Positions 15,648 to 24,105 of a stretch of 52,180 bases of DNA are shown here, piece by piece. The DNA is taken from positions 1-52,180 of the forward strand of contig JAIETL010000032.1 of the NCBI GenBank assembly GCA_019745195.1, given 5' to 3'. The notes beneath the pieces are model-generated. The model had not been told where the DNA came from and searched no databases. It saw nothing but the letters and a program-made list of their open reading frames with translations. The translations under genes and the position numbers were made by a program. Within the stretch, counting starts at the first letter, position 1. Every line of letters starts with the position of its first letter. The DNA is from Beijerinckiaceae bacterium. GTDB taxonomy: Bacteria; Pseudomonadota; Alphaproteobacteria; Rhizobiales; Beijerinckiaceae.

Positions 15648-16459
15648 TCGCGCCTGATCTCGATCTCAAACTGATGGCGCTGGCCGATGGCGAACTCGAC
15701 GCCGCCGAGGAGGCGGCGCTGCGAACGCTGATCGCCGACGACATCGCCCTGGCCGAGCGCTTCGCGGAGCATGCGGAGGCCAGGGCCTTGCTGGAACCGG
15801 CCCCCGTCGCCGCAGCTAAGCCCGACCCGCTCGCCGCAGCGATCCGCCGGCAAGCCGCGGGAACCTGGGCCGAGGCCGGCGCGCGCGGTCCGGGCGTCGT
15901 CGTTCCGCTCCCGGCCGCCGCGCAACGGGGGCTCAACCCGGCGTGGCCCGTGCCGCAACCGGCGCGGACCTGGCGTCTGCCGGTCGCCGCCACGATCCTG
16001 CTCTGCGCGACCGCTGGTCTGGGATTGGCGATCGGCTACCGGATCGGGTCAGGCCCCGCACCGGCGGCATCGGGACTGCTGGCCGCGCCGGGCGCGCAGG
16101 CTGCGTTGCAGGCGGCGCTCGATCGTCTGCCGTCCGGTCAGGCGCGGGACTGGGCCGATCGCGACAGCGCAGGCGTCGTCAAGGTGACGGGCACCTTCCG
16201 CATGGCCGGCGCCGGCCTCTGCCGCGAATACGAGATCGCAGCCAGGCGTCCCGCCGCGGAACAGGTCTTCGGTCTGGCCTGCCGCAGCGCCGGCCAGTGG
16301 CGCCAGCGCGCCGTCATCTCCGAATTGGCGAGCGAGGGCGCCATCCGCCCGGCGAGCGACCCCAGGGACCTGATCGATGCGGTGCTGCAGAGCTTCGGCG
16401 GCGAAGCCCCGATCACCGGCGAGGCGGAATTGACGGCGCTTCGTGAGGCGCTGCGATAG
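15644..16459 (+). CDS. Transmembrane anti-sigma factor
   Basis: A 271-residue partner of the sigma factor. Residues 1-50 form a helical cytosolic segment typical of anti-sigma domains (LKLMALADGELDAAEEAALR). A Pro/Ala-rich linker, one membrane helix (about 112-131, LPVAATILLCATAGLGLAIG) and a periplasmic domain to the end follow. The zinc-binding HxxxCxxC motif of many anti-sigmas is absent, so this is a zinc-free type. The periplasmic part has two Cys (in GLCREY and LACRS) that could form a disulfide and sense the envelope state. Release of sigma by proteolysis of this protein is the usual mechanism, but which protease acts here is unknown. Confidence 0.9.
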   Translation: MIAPDLDLKLMALADGELDAAEEAALRTLIADDIALAERFAEHAEARALLEPAPVAAAKPDPLAAAIRRQAAGTWAEAGARGPGVVVPLPAAAQRGLNPAWPVPQPARTWRLPVAATILLCATAGLGLAIGYRIGSGPAPAASGLLAAPGAQAALQAALDRLPSGQARDWADRDSAGVVKVTGTFRMAGAGLCREYEIAARRPAAEQVFGLACRSAGQWRQRAVISELASEGAIRPASDPRDLIDAVLQSFGGEAPITGEAELTALREALR

Positions 16460-16580
16460 GCCGGGTCATTGCGAGCCCGGGCCTGTGATCGGGCTTGGTT
16501 CGGCGATCAGTTCCGGCAGACGAGACCGAAGCAGGCGAAGCCATGCCGGCCGCTGCGATGGCCCGCTGCCGGGAAAGGGC

Positions 16581-16655
16581 TGGTGCTGCGAGAGAGGATT
16601 GAACTCTCGACCTCTCCATTACCAATGGAGTGCTCTACCACTGAGCTACCGCAGC
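16581..16655 (-). tRNA. tRNA-Thr (anticodon GGU)
   Basis: Read on the minus strand this gives a full cloverleaf: acceptor 5' GCTGCGG pairing with TCGCAGC, D arm TAGCTCAGTGGTAGAGC, anticodon stem CTCCA/TGGAG with loop TTGGTAA (anticodon GGT in DNA), T arm with GAGAG-TTCAATC-CTCTC. The discriminator A and a genomically encoded CCA complete 75 bases. The variable loop is short, as in class I tRNAs. It decodes ACC and ACU. Confidence 0.96.
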
Positions 16656-16797
16656 AGGACCGTCTGGCGGGCGTCATGAGCATCACGCGAGGCGATGCGG
16701 GCGCTGGCCGCGTTCCGAAGCGGCGTCCTGATGCCACAAGGCCCGTGCCGACGCAACCTGTTGCCCACAGAGAAACGGCGCGGCCTGCAGGGACCGC

Positions 16798-16822
16798 CTC
16801 GACCTCCCCATTGCCGATGCAG
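16798..16822 (-). pseudogene. Possible degenerate fragment of the tRNA-Thr anticodon region
   Basis: About 25 bases match the anticodon arm of the intact tRNA-Thr 170 bases away at roughly 20 positions (CTCGACCTC-CCATT-CC-ATG-AG shared in order). No acceptor or T arm can be folded. It may be a relic of tandem tRNA duplication or of an excised integrated element; coincidence is less likely but not excluded. Confidence 0.35.
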
Positions 16823-16846
16823 CGGTCCAAGCCCCGCTTGCGCCGC

Positions 16847-17554
16847 TCAATCGGGCAGCAACAGCCGCTCGTCGATGCGGAAGAGGCGGCCGTCGCCGAG
16901 GATGTGGGCGCTCACGCCCTCGCGGAAGAGCGGGCGGAAGGCGCGGTCGCGCAGGTTCAGGCCCCCGGCATAGGCGCCCATCGCCGGCATCACGCAGCGG
17001 CCGGCCGACAGCGCGAAGCAGCGCCGGCGCAAGGCCCGGCCGCGCATCCTGACTTTTGCCGCCGGGTGGAGATGGCCGGCGATCTCGAAACCAAGCCGGG
17101 CTGCGTCGGGCTCGTGGCGTAGCGCTACGCCTGCGATCTCGATCTCGTCGGCGGTCTCGCCGCCAAGCGCCGGGCCGATCTGCGGGTCGTGGTTGCCGGT
17201 GATCCAGAGCCAGTCGCGGCCTGCCTGCAGGCTCGCCAGCGCCGCGCGGCAGGCGGGGTCGAGCCTGGCCTGTCCGCCGCGATCGTGAAAGCTGTCGCCG
17301 AGCGCGATGACGCGGGCGGGCTGATGGCGCAGGATCGCAGCAGTGAGCACGGACAGCGTCGCGGCCGAATCATAGGGCGGCAGGAAGACCCCGCGCGCCG
17401 CAAAGGCCGAGCCCTTTTCCAGATGCAGGTCGGCGACGATCAGCGTGCGCTCGTCGGGCAGGAACAGCGCGCCCGACAGGTCCGGCACGAGCGCCAGCCT
17501 GCCCAGCATGAAGGCGGCCTGCGTTCCCGTCGTTTCCAGCGCCAATGCCGTCAC
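16847..17554 (-). CDS. pdeM: Ligase-associated phosphoesterase PdeM
   Basis: A 235-residue calcineurin-like metallophosphoesterase of the ligase-associated DNA damage response set. Binuclear metal motifs are all visible: VADLHLEKGSA, ALGDSFHDRGG, ITGNHDPQ, a histidine in LRHEPD and GHLHPAAKV. Its start codon is GTG, overlapping the helicase stop (GTGA), so the two are translationally coupled. In bacteria that have this system the enzyme is found with the Lhr-type helicase, exonuclease and ATP-dependent ligase, all present here. Its physiological nucleic-acid substrate is not settled. Confidence 0.93.
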   Translation of the reverse strand: MTALALETTGTQAAFMLGRLALVPDLSGALFLPDERTLIVADLHLEKGSAFAARGVFLPPYDSAATLSVLTAAILRHQPARVIALGDSFHDRGGQARLDPACRAALASLQAGRDWLWITGNHDPQIGPALGGETADEIEIAGVALRHEPDAARLGFEIAGHLHPAAKVRMRGRALRRRCFALSAGRCVMPAMGAYAGGLNLRDRAFRPLFREGVSAHILGDGRLFRIDERLLLPD

Positions 17555-20037
17555 GCCATCGCCTCGTCAACCAGCATCGCCTCGGCCTCGGCCAGAATCT
17601 CGTCGGCGGCCTCGCCATAGACCGCCTCGCGGCCGATCTCGAGCATCACCGAGACGCCGAGCGGCGAGACACGTTCCAGTGGCTGATGAATGATTCGGCC
17701 GCTGATTCGTGTCAGCATCTGTCCCAGCCGCTGGATGTCGAGCAAGCCCGAGGCTGCGTCCTGACGTGCGGCCTTGAGCAGCACATGGTCGGGCTCATGG
17801 CTGCGCAGCACATCGTAGACGAGGTCGCTCGACATGGTGACCTGCCGCCGGTTCTTCTCCTGGCCGGGAAAATTCCGCTCGATCAGCCCGGCGATCACGG
17901 CGCATTGCCGGAAGGTGCGCTTCATCAGCGCCGACTCGGCGAGCCACTCCTCGAGGTCGTCGCCGAGCATGTCCTGCGCGAAGAGGTCGTTGAGGCTCAA
18001 GGCCCCGCGTGCGATGGCGGCGCTCATGTCGCCGAGAGTCCAGCAGGCGATGCCGTAATCGTTGCAGACGAAGCCGAGCGGCCGCATCCGTGCCCGCTCC
18101 AGCCGGCGCGTCAGCAGCATGCCGAGCGTCTGATGAGCGAGCCTGCCCTCGAATGGGTAGGCGACGAGGTAGAAGCGCCCGCCGCGCGGAAATGTCTCGA
18201 CCAGCAGCTCGCCGGGCTTCGGCAGGCGCGATTTCAGGCGCTGGGCGTGCAGCCAGGACGAGACCTCGTCGGGCAGCGTCTGCCACTCCTTCGGGCTTGC
18301 CAGGATCGCCCGCACGCGCGCCGCCAAAAAGGTCGAGAGCGGGAACTTGCCGCCCGCATAGGAGGGAATCTTCGGGTCCGTGCCGGGCGCGGCGCGCGAG
18401 CAGATCGCCTCGTTGCCGGCGATGCCCTCGAAGCGCAGAACCTCGCCGGCGAAGATGAAGGTGTCGCCGGCGACCATCGTCTCGGCGAAGTATTCCTCGA
18501 CCTCGCCGAGCACCCGCCCGCCGGTCATGATCCGCGCGGGCTGGCCGGGTTTGCCGCCGCGCGCCCGGCCGAGCCGAACCTTCAGCATGGTCGATTCGAC
18601 GATGGTGCCGACATTCATGCGGTATTGCTGGATCACGCGGGCGTTGCTGGCGCGCCAGAGGCCGGCCTTGTCCTGCCGCAGCTTGGCGAAGCGCTCATAG
18701 CTCCTGAGCGCATAGCCGCCCGTCGCGACGAAGCCGACAACCGCGTCGAAATCGGCCCTCTCCAGCCCGGCATAGGGTGAGGCGGTGCGGACTTCATCGT
18801 ATAGCGCCTCAGTCTCGAACCCGTCCGAACAGGCGACGCCCAGCACATGTTGGGCCAGCACGTCGAGGCCGCCGAGCCTTGGTTCGGGCGTGTCCTGCGC
18901 CGCCTCGGCGACGGCTTCCAGCGCGGCGCGGCACTCCAGCAGTTCGAAGCGGTTGGACGGCACCAGCAGCGCCTGCGAGGGCTCGTCCATGCGGTGGTTG
19001 GAGCGCCCGATGCGCTGCATCAGCCGGCTGGCGCCCTTGGGCGCGCCGATATTGACGACGAGATCGACATCGCCCCAGTCGATGCCGAGATCGAGCGTCG
19101 CCGTGCAGACGACAGCCTTGAGTTTTCCCGCCGCCATCGCCGCCTCGACCTTGCGGCGTTGGCTCGCATCGAGCGAGCCGTGATGCAGCGCGATCGGCAG
19201 GTTCTCCTCGTTGATCGACCACAGCGCCTGGAAGGCGAACTCCGCCTGCATGCGCGTGTTGACGAAGACCAGCGTCAGCTTGTGCTCCCGGATCGCCTTG
19301 TAGATGTCGGCCATGGCGTGACCGGTGGTGTGGCCGGCGAGCGGCAGGTGACGCTTGCTGTCGAGGATGCCGATGCGCGCGGCCGCGCCGCCGGTCACGG
19401 TGACGAGGCCCGCCGGCGTCTCCGATCCGCCGAGGAAACGCTGCAGGTCGGCGGGCTCCCGCACCGTCGCCGACAGCCCGACGGCGCTGACCTGAGGCGC
19501 GAGCGTGCGCAGGCGAGCGAGGCCGAGCGCGAGCAGGTCGCCGCGCTTGGATGTGACGAGCGCGTGCAGTTCGTCGAGAACGATCCGCCGCAGGCTCGCA
19601 AAGAAGGGTTTCGCGTCGCGATGCGAAACGAGCAGCGCGAGCTGCTCCGGCGTCGTCAGCAGGATGTCGGGCGGGCGCGCGATTTGGCGCGTGCGCTTGG
19701 CGGCCGAGGTGTCGCCTGTGCGGGTCTCGACCTTGATCGGCAGCCCCATCTCGGCGATCGGCATCTCCAGATTGCGGGCGATATCGACCGCGAGCGCCTT
19801 CAGCGGCGAGACGTAGAGCGTGTGCAGGCCGTCGCGCTTGCCGTCCTGCTCCGTGAGTTCGACCAGCGAGGGCAGGAAGCCCGCCAGCGTCTTGCCGGCT
19901 CCGGTCGGTGCGACGAGCAGCGTCGAGCGCCCGGCGCGGGCTTCCTCCAGCAGCGCGAGCTGGTGTGGGCGGGCGGCCCAGCCGCGCGATGCAAACCAGT
20001 CTGAGAAAGCGGCAGGCAAGGAGGGAGAGGCTGGCAT
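17551..20037 (-). CDS. lhr: Ligase-associated DEXH-box helicase, Lhr type
   Basis: An 828-residue superfamily 2 helicase corresponding to the Lhr core. Motif I is LLVAPTGAGKTLAGFLPS (about residues 35-52), motif II LDELHAL, motif III SATVREP, and motif VI QRIGRSNHRMDEPSQALLV; a winged-helix and the Lhr-specific C-terminal domain fill the rest. It moves 3' to 5' on single-stranded DNA and unwinds DNA or RNA:DNA in studied homologues. It forms an operon with pdeM. The divergently placed exonuclease and ligase complete the repair set across a methyltransferase gene. Confidence 0.95.
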   Translation of the reverse strand: MPASPSLPAAFSDWFASRGWAARPHQLALLEEARAGRSTLLVAPTGAGKTLAGFLPSLVELTEQDGKRDGLHTLYVSPLKALAVDIARNLEMPIAEMGLPIKVETRTGDTSAAKRTRQIARPPDILLTTPEQLALLVSHRDAKPFFASLRRIVLDELHALVTSKRGDLLALGLARLRTLAPQVSAVGLSATVREPADLQRFLGGSETPAGLVTVTGGAAARIGILDSKRHLPLAGHTTGHAMADIYKAIREHKLTLVFVNTRMQAEFAFQALWSINEENLPIALHHGSLDASQRRKVEAAMAAGKLKAVVCTATLDLGIDWGDVDLVVNIGAPKGASRLMQRIGRSNHRMDEPSQALLVPSNRFELLECRAALEAVAEAAQDTPEPRLGGLDVLAQHVLGVACSDGFETEALYDEVRTASPYAGLERADFDAVVGFVATGGYALRSYERFAKLRQDKAGLWRASNARVIQQYRMNVGTIVESTMLKVRLGRARGGKPGQPARIMTGGRVLGEVEEYFAETMVAGDTFIFAGEVLRFEGIAGNEAICSRAAPGTDPKIPSYAGGKFPLSTFLAARVRAILASPKEWQTLPDEVSSWLHAQRLKSRLPKPGELLVETFPRGGRFYLVAYPFEGRLAHQTLGMLLTRRLERARMRPLGFVCNDYGIACWTLGDMSAAIARGALSLNDLFAQDMLGDDLEEWLAESALMKRTFRQCAVIAGLIERNFPGQEKNRRQVTMSSDLVYDVLRSHEPDHVLLKAARQDAASGLLDIQRLGQMLTRISGRIIHQPLERVSPLGVSVMLEIGREAVYGEAADEILAEAEAMLVDEAMA

Positions 20038-20115
20038 GACTGCCAGAGATAATGTCTGGTGGCGTTGAGGGGAATGGCGGGCGTCAGGTCCGGACCATGA
20101 CCGGGAAGCCCCGGC

Positions 20116-21075
20116 TCAACCGCGCTCCGCGACCACGATGAGCCCGGGCACCGCAACCCCCCGGTCCTCGCGCGTGCTGGCCGCCTCGACCAGCACTGGC
20201 CGCATCCCCGCCGTCCTCAGCCGCTCCCGAAGCCAGCCCTCGCCATGGGCGAAGCGCCGGTCCGCGCCGACCACGACACCTTGGCCGGGATGGCTCTGCA
20301 CTGTGAAGGCGAGCAGCCCGCCGGGCTTCAGCACGCGGCGGCTCTGCGAAAAGGCCGCTCCCAACTCGCCGAGATAGACGAAGACGTCGGCCGCGATCAC
20401 GAGATCGGCGGATGCATCCGGCCGGCTCGTCAGGAAACTCGTCAGTCCCGCCACCGCGAGCTTGTCGTAGAGCGGCGCGTCGTCCAGGCCGCGCTTGGCC
20501 CGCGCCCGCTCGATCATGCGCGGGGAGAGATCGCAGCCGGCGAGGAAGCCCGCCTCTGCCCGGATCGCCTCGCCCATCAGCCCCGTGCCGCAGCCGAGAT
20601 CGTAGACCATGTCGAACCGGAACGGCCGTTCGCGCTCCCGGCAGAGGCCGGCGAGTGCCTGTCTCAGAAGGGCAGGGGCGGTATAGCGCAGCGTCTCGAC
20701 CAGATGGCTGTCGAAGCGCTCGGCGTAGCCGTCGAACAGCACGCCGGAGAAGTTCTCCGAGGTCGCCTCCTCGGCCGACATCGCGCCGATGCGGGCGAGG
20801 TCGAGCCTAGCGCCGAAATGGTCGTTGGGGTCGAGCACCAGGCATTGCCGCCAGGCGGTGGCGGCCTCTTCGTTATGGCCGAGCGCCTCCTGCGCCTGCC
20901 CGTAAAGGTGCCAGGCGGCGGTGAAGCCGTAGGCCTGCGCCAGCGTCTGGTCGAGGATCTCGACGCAAGCCTGCGCGTCGCCCTCCTTGAGCGCGGCCTG
21001 CGCCCAGGCATAGCGCCGGTCGAGGCTCAGGTCGCCGGAACCGGCGGAATGCGCGTTGCTGCCCTTTTCTGTCAT
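20116..21075 (-). CDS. TPR-containing SAM-dependent methyltransferase
   Basis: A 319-residue protein. The N-terminal third carries two or three tetratricopeptide-like helix pairs (around QAALKEGDAQACVEILDQTL and EALGHNEEAATAWRQCLVLD), followed by SENFSGVLFDGYAERFDSHL and a class I methyltransferase fold with motif I VYDLGCGTGLMGEAI and LKPGGLLAFTVQ. The ATG at 21075 is preferred over an upstream GTG because it leaves 23 bases to the divergent exonuclease start. The substrate is not known. Its place in the middle of the DNA repair genes may be chance or may mark a modification step. Confidence 0.88.
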   Translation of the reverse strand: MTEKGSNAHSAGSGDLSLDRRYAWAQAALKEGDAQACVEILDQTLAQAYGFTAAWHLYGQAQEALGHNEEAATAWRQCLVLDPNDHFGARLDLARIGAMSAEEATSENFSGVLFDGYAERFDSHLVETLRYTAPALLRQALAGLCRERERPFRFDMVYDLGCGTGLMGEAIRAEAGFLAGCDLSPRMIERARAKRGLDDAPLYDKLAVAGLTSFLTSRPDASADLVIAADVFVYLGELGAAFSQSRRVLKPGGLLAFTVQSHPGQGVVVGADRRFAHGEGWLRERLRTAGMRPVLVEAASTREDRGVAVPGLIVVAERG

Positions 21076-21098
21076 GGCGGCCGGTCTATCTGAGGTGG

Positions 21099-22184
21099 AT
21101 GACACTGGCCAGACATGGCGCGCAGGCTGTCGCCGCGCCGAAATTCCGCCCGTCGGAGCTTTTGATCCCGACCCCGGCCGGGCTCTACTGCCCGCTGGCC
21201 GATATCCATATCGACCCGGTGCGGCCCGTGGCGCGCGCGCTGATCACCCATGGCCATTCCGACCATGCCCGCGCCGGCCATGGCGCGGTGCTGGCGACGC
21301 GCGAGACGCTGGCGATCATGGCCCTGCGCTATGGCGAGGGCTTTACGGGCGAGCGCCAGGAGGCCGCGCCGGGCGAGACGACTCGGATCGGCGAGGTCGC
21401 GTTTCGCTTCGTGCCGGCGGGCCATGTGCTGGGCTCGGCCCAGATCGTGGTGGAGGCGCGCGGCCTGCGCATCGTCGCCTCGGGCGACTACAAGCGCGAG
21501 CGCGACCCGACCTGCGCGGCCTTCGAGCCCGTGCCCTGCGACATCTTCATCACCGAGGCGACCTTCGGCCTGCCGGTGTTTCGCCATCCACCCGCCCATG
21601 CGGAAGTCGCCAAGCTGCTGGAATCGGTAAGGCTTTTTCCGGAGCGCACGCATATCGTCGGGGCCTATTCGCTGGGAAAGGCGCAGCGCGTCATGGCCCT
21701 GATCCGCGAGGCCGGCTACGACCGGCCGGTCTACGTCCATGGCGCGATGGAGAAACTGACCGAGTTCTATGCGTTGGAGGGCGCGAGGCTCGGCGAGATC
21801 AGGAAGGTCGTCGCCGCCGAGCGGAAAAGCCTCGGCGGCGAGATCGTCATCTGCCCGCCGAGCGCCACGCAGGACCTCTGGGCGCGAAAGTTTCCCGATC
21901 CGGTCACCGCCTTCGCCTCGGGCTGGATGCGGGTGAGAGCGCGGGCGAGGCAGAAGGGCGTCGAACTGCCGCTGATCGTGTCCGACCACGCCGACTGGGA
22001 CGATCTGCAGGCGACCATACGCGAGGTCGGAGCCGGCGAAATCTGGGTCACCCATGGCGAGGCCGAGGCGCTGGTGCATTGGTGCGGCACGGTGGGGTTG
22101 AGGGCCAAGCCGCTGCATCTCGTCGGCTATGGCGACGAGGGCGAGGCCGAGCCTGACGCGACGCCGGCCGAGGTCACGCCATGA
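21099..22184 (+). CDS. Ligase-associated DNA exonuclease (metallo-beta-lactamase/beta-CASP)
   Basis: A 361-residue nuclease related to SNM1 and mRNA 3'-end-processing enzymes. The metal site motif ITHGHSDHARAG is at about residue 48; further ligands lie in FVPAGHVLGSAQ and ASGDYKRE, and the beta-CASP domain includes GAYSLGKAQRVMALI and IVSDHADWDDL. It belongs to the four-protein ligase-associated set with pdeM, lhr and the ligase. It overlaps the ligase start by four bases (ATGA), so the two are co-translated. In other bacteria the family is called ligase-associated exonuclease and trims DNA ends. Confidence 0.94.
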   Translation: MTLARHGAQAVAAPKFRPSELLIPTPAGLYCPLADIHIDPVRPVARALITHGHSDHARAGHGAVLATRETLAIMALRYGEGFTGERQEAAPGETTRIGEVAFRFVPAGHVLGSAQIVVEARGLRIVASGDYKRERDPTCAAFEPVPCDIFITEATFGLPVFRHPPAHAEVAKLLESVRLFPERTHIVGAYSLGKAQRVMALIREAGYDRPVYVHGAMEKLTEFYALEGARLGEIRKVVAAERKSLGGEIVICPPSATQDLWARKFPDPVTAFASGWMRVRARARQKGVELPLIVSDHADWDDLQATIREVGAGEIWVTHGEAEALVHWCGTVGLRAKPLHLVGYGDEGEAEPDATPAEVTP

Positions 22185-23989
22185 ACCGCTTCGCCTGGCT
22201 GCTCGACCGGCTGGCCTACGAGCCGCGCCGCAACGCCAAGCTGGCGCTGATCGCGGACTATCTGCGCACGACGCCGGACCCCGATCGCGGGCTGGCGCTG
22301 GCGGCGATGACCGGCGGTCTCGTCTTCCCGAACGCCAAGGCCGGGCTGATCCGGACGCTGATATCGGAGCGCACCGATCCGGTGCTGTTTGCGCTGTCCT
22401 ACGACTATGTCGGAGATCTGTCGGAGACGGTGGCGCTGATGTGGCCCAGCGCAGAGGAAGCCGGACATGGTTCCTCTCTCCCCCCTTGTGGGGGAGAGAT
22501 GGAGAGGGGGGGTGAACGACCGGGTGAGCCGTCGCCTGCCGAGCGCTCGCCCGGTCGTCCGCCCCCCACCCCTATCCCCTCCCCACGAGGGGGAGGGGAA
22601 GAGCCCTATCCTGCCACCGCCGAACCCGGCCACAACCGTCCCCCGCTGACCCTCCCAGACGTCGTTGCCGGCCTGCGCTCCGTCGGCAAGACCGAGCTTC
22701 CGCGCCTCGTCGCCTCATGGCTCGATGCGCTCGACGAGACCGGGCGCTGGGCGCTGCTCAAGCTGATCACTGGGGGCCTGCGCATCGGCGTCTCGGCGCG
22801 GCTCGCCAAGACGGCGGCCGCGAGCTTCGGCGGCGTTCCCGCCGACGAGGTCGAGCAGGTCTGGCACGGGCTGGAGCCGCCCTATGCGGAGCTGTTCGCC
22901 TGGCTGGAGGGCAGGGGCGCGCGGCCGGAGGCGACCGACCCCGCGCCCTTCCGCCCGGTGATGCTCTCGCATCCGCTGGAGGACGGCGACTTCGACAGGC
23001 TCGATCCGGCCGAGTTCGTGGCCGAATGGAAATGGGACGGCATTCGCGTGCAGGCCGTCAGCGGCACGAAGGCCGACGGCACGCGGCTGACGCGGCTTTA
23101 CTCGCGCACGGGCGAGGACATTGCCGGCGCCTTTCCCGATCTCGTCGAGGCGCTGACGCTGGACGGGGCGCTCGATGGCGAGTTGCTGGTGATGCGCGAA
23201 GGCGCGGTCCAGAGCTTCAACACGCTGCAGCAGCGGCTCAACCGCAAGACCGTGACGCCAAAAATGCTGACCGAGTTCCCGGCCCATATCCGCGTCTACG
23301 ACCTGCTCGTCGATGGCGACGAGGACATCCGCCACCTGCCGCTGGATGAGCGCCGCGCCCGGCTGGAGGCGTTCCTGCGCAAGCTTGACGGCGCGCGCTT
23401 CGATCTCTCGCCGACCATCCCTTTTGCAAGCTGGGACGACCTCGCCGCTGCCCGCGCCGACCCGGCCTCGGCGGGGGCGGGCGACGATGCCGAGGCCGTC
23501 GAGGGCTGCATGATCAAGCGCCGCTCGTCGCCCTATCTGCCGGGCCGGCCCAAGGGCCATTGGTGGAAATGGAAGCGGGAGGCGAGGCTCGTCGACTGCG
23601 TGCTGATGTATGCCCAGCGAGGCCACGGCAAGCGCTCCTCCTTCTACTCCGACTATACCTTCGGCGTCTGGCGGCAGGGCGAGGAGGGCGACGATCTGGT
23701 GCCGGTCGGAAAGGCCTATTTCGGCTTCACCGACGAGGAACTGGTCGAGATCGACCGCTATGTCCGCAAGCATACGCAAAACCGCTTCGGCCCGGTGCGC
23801 GAGGTGACGCACAATGCGCAGAGCGGGCTGGTCTTCGAGGTCGCCTTCGAGGGGCTGCAGCGCTCGACCCGGCATAAATCGGGCCTCGCCATGCGCTTCC
23901 CCCGCATCAACCGCATCCGCTGGGACAAGCCGCCGGCCGAGGCAGACCGCATCGAGGCGCTGGAACAGCTTTTGCCGGCTGCGGGTTGA
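22181..23989 (+). CDS. ATP-dependent DNA ligase of the damage-response set, with an in-frame repeat insertion
   Basis: A 602-residue ligase of the type annotated as cisplatin damage response ATP-dependent ligase. It has an N-terminal DNA-binding domain, then the adenylation domain with nucleophile K284 in AEWKWDGIRVQ, DGELLVM, and the later motif HWWKWKREARLVD. An OB-fold follows with VREVTHNAQSGLVFEVAFEG. About residues 95-153, rich in Gly, Pro and Glu, are encoded by palindromic repeats inserted in frame, which explains a length some 50 residues above the usual size. The catalytic motifs are untouched, so the enzyme is probably active. Its start overlaps the exonuclease stop. Confidence 0.94.
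   Translation: MNRFAWLLDRLAYEPRRNAKLALIADYLRTTPDPDRGLALAAMTGGLVFPNAKAGLIRTLISERTDPVLFALSYDYVGDLSETVALMWPSAEEAGHGSSLPPCGGEMERGGERPGEPSPAERSPGRPPPTPIPSPRGGGEEPYPATAEPGHNRPPLTLPDVVAGLRSVGKTELPRLVASWLDALDETGRWALLKLITGGLRIGVSARLAKTAAASFGGVPADEVEQVWHGLEPPYAELFAWLEGRGARPEATDPAPFRPVMLSHPLEDGDFDRLDPAEFVAEWKWDGIRVQAVSGTKADGTRLTRLYSRTGEDIAGAFPDLVEALTLDGALDGELLVMREGAVQSFNTLQQRLNRKTVTPKMLTEFPAHIRVYDLLVDGDEDIRHLPLDERRARLEAFLRKLDGARFDLSPTIPFASWDDLAAARADPASAGAGDDAEAVEGCMIKRRSSPYLPGRPKGHWWKWKREARLVDCVLMYAQRGHGKRSSFYSDYTFGVWRQGEEGDDLVPVGKAYFGFTDEELVEIDRYVRKHTQNRFGPVREVTHNAQSGLVFEVAFEGLQRSTRHKSGLAMRFPRINRIRWDKPPAEADRIEALEQLLPAAG
22465..22605. repeat. Palindromic repeat element inside the ligase gene
   Basis: Two C/G hairpins (22474-22498 and 22576-22598) flank a longer inverted pair (about 22506-22529 with 22544-22571), so the whole block can fold into a nested stem. 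Its style matches the C/G repeats at 1.7 kb. It is read through in frame by the ligase, comparable in behaviour to palindromic elements known from Rickettsia genes. Confidence 0.75.
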
Positions 23990-24003
23990 AGCAAGTCCTT
24001 GCC

Positions 24004-24081
24004 CGTCTTTGCGAGCGCAGCGAAGCAATCCAGGAGACGTAGAGCGAGACGCTGGATTGCTTCGCTGCGCTCGCAATGACG
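24004..24081. repeat. Palindromic intergenic repeat, copy 1 of the GCGAAGCAATCCAG family
   Basis: Inverted arms of about 30 bases (24004-24033 and 24052-24081) containing GCGAAGCAATCCAG enclose an 18-base loop. A near-identical copy lies at 28906-28982. It sits between the ligase and a small membrane protein gene. It can act as a transcript stabiliser or weak terminator, by analogy with other REP-like elements. Confidence 0.85.
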
Positions 24082-24105
24082 ATATTGCCGGATGGAGAAC
24101 CACGC

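Noticed and set aside
15120..16459. General stress EcfG/PhyR locus
   Set aside because: No NepR or PhyR genes are adjacent, the partner is a transmembrane anti-sigma, and all -35 elements are GGAAT rather than GGAAC.
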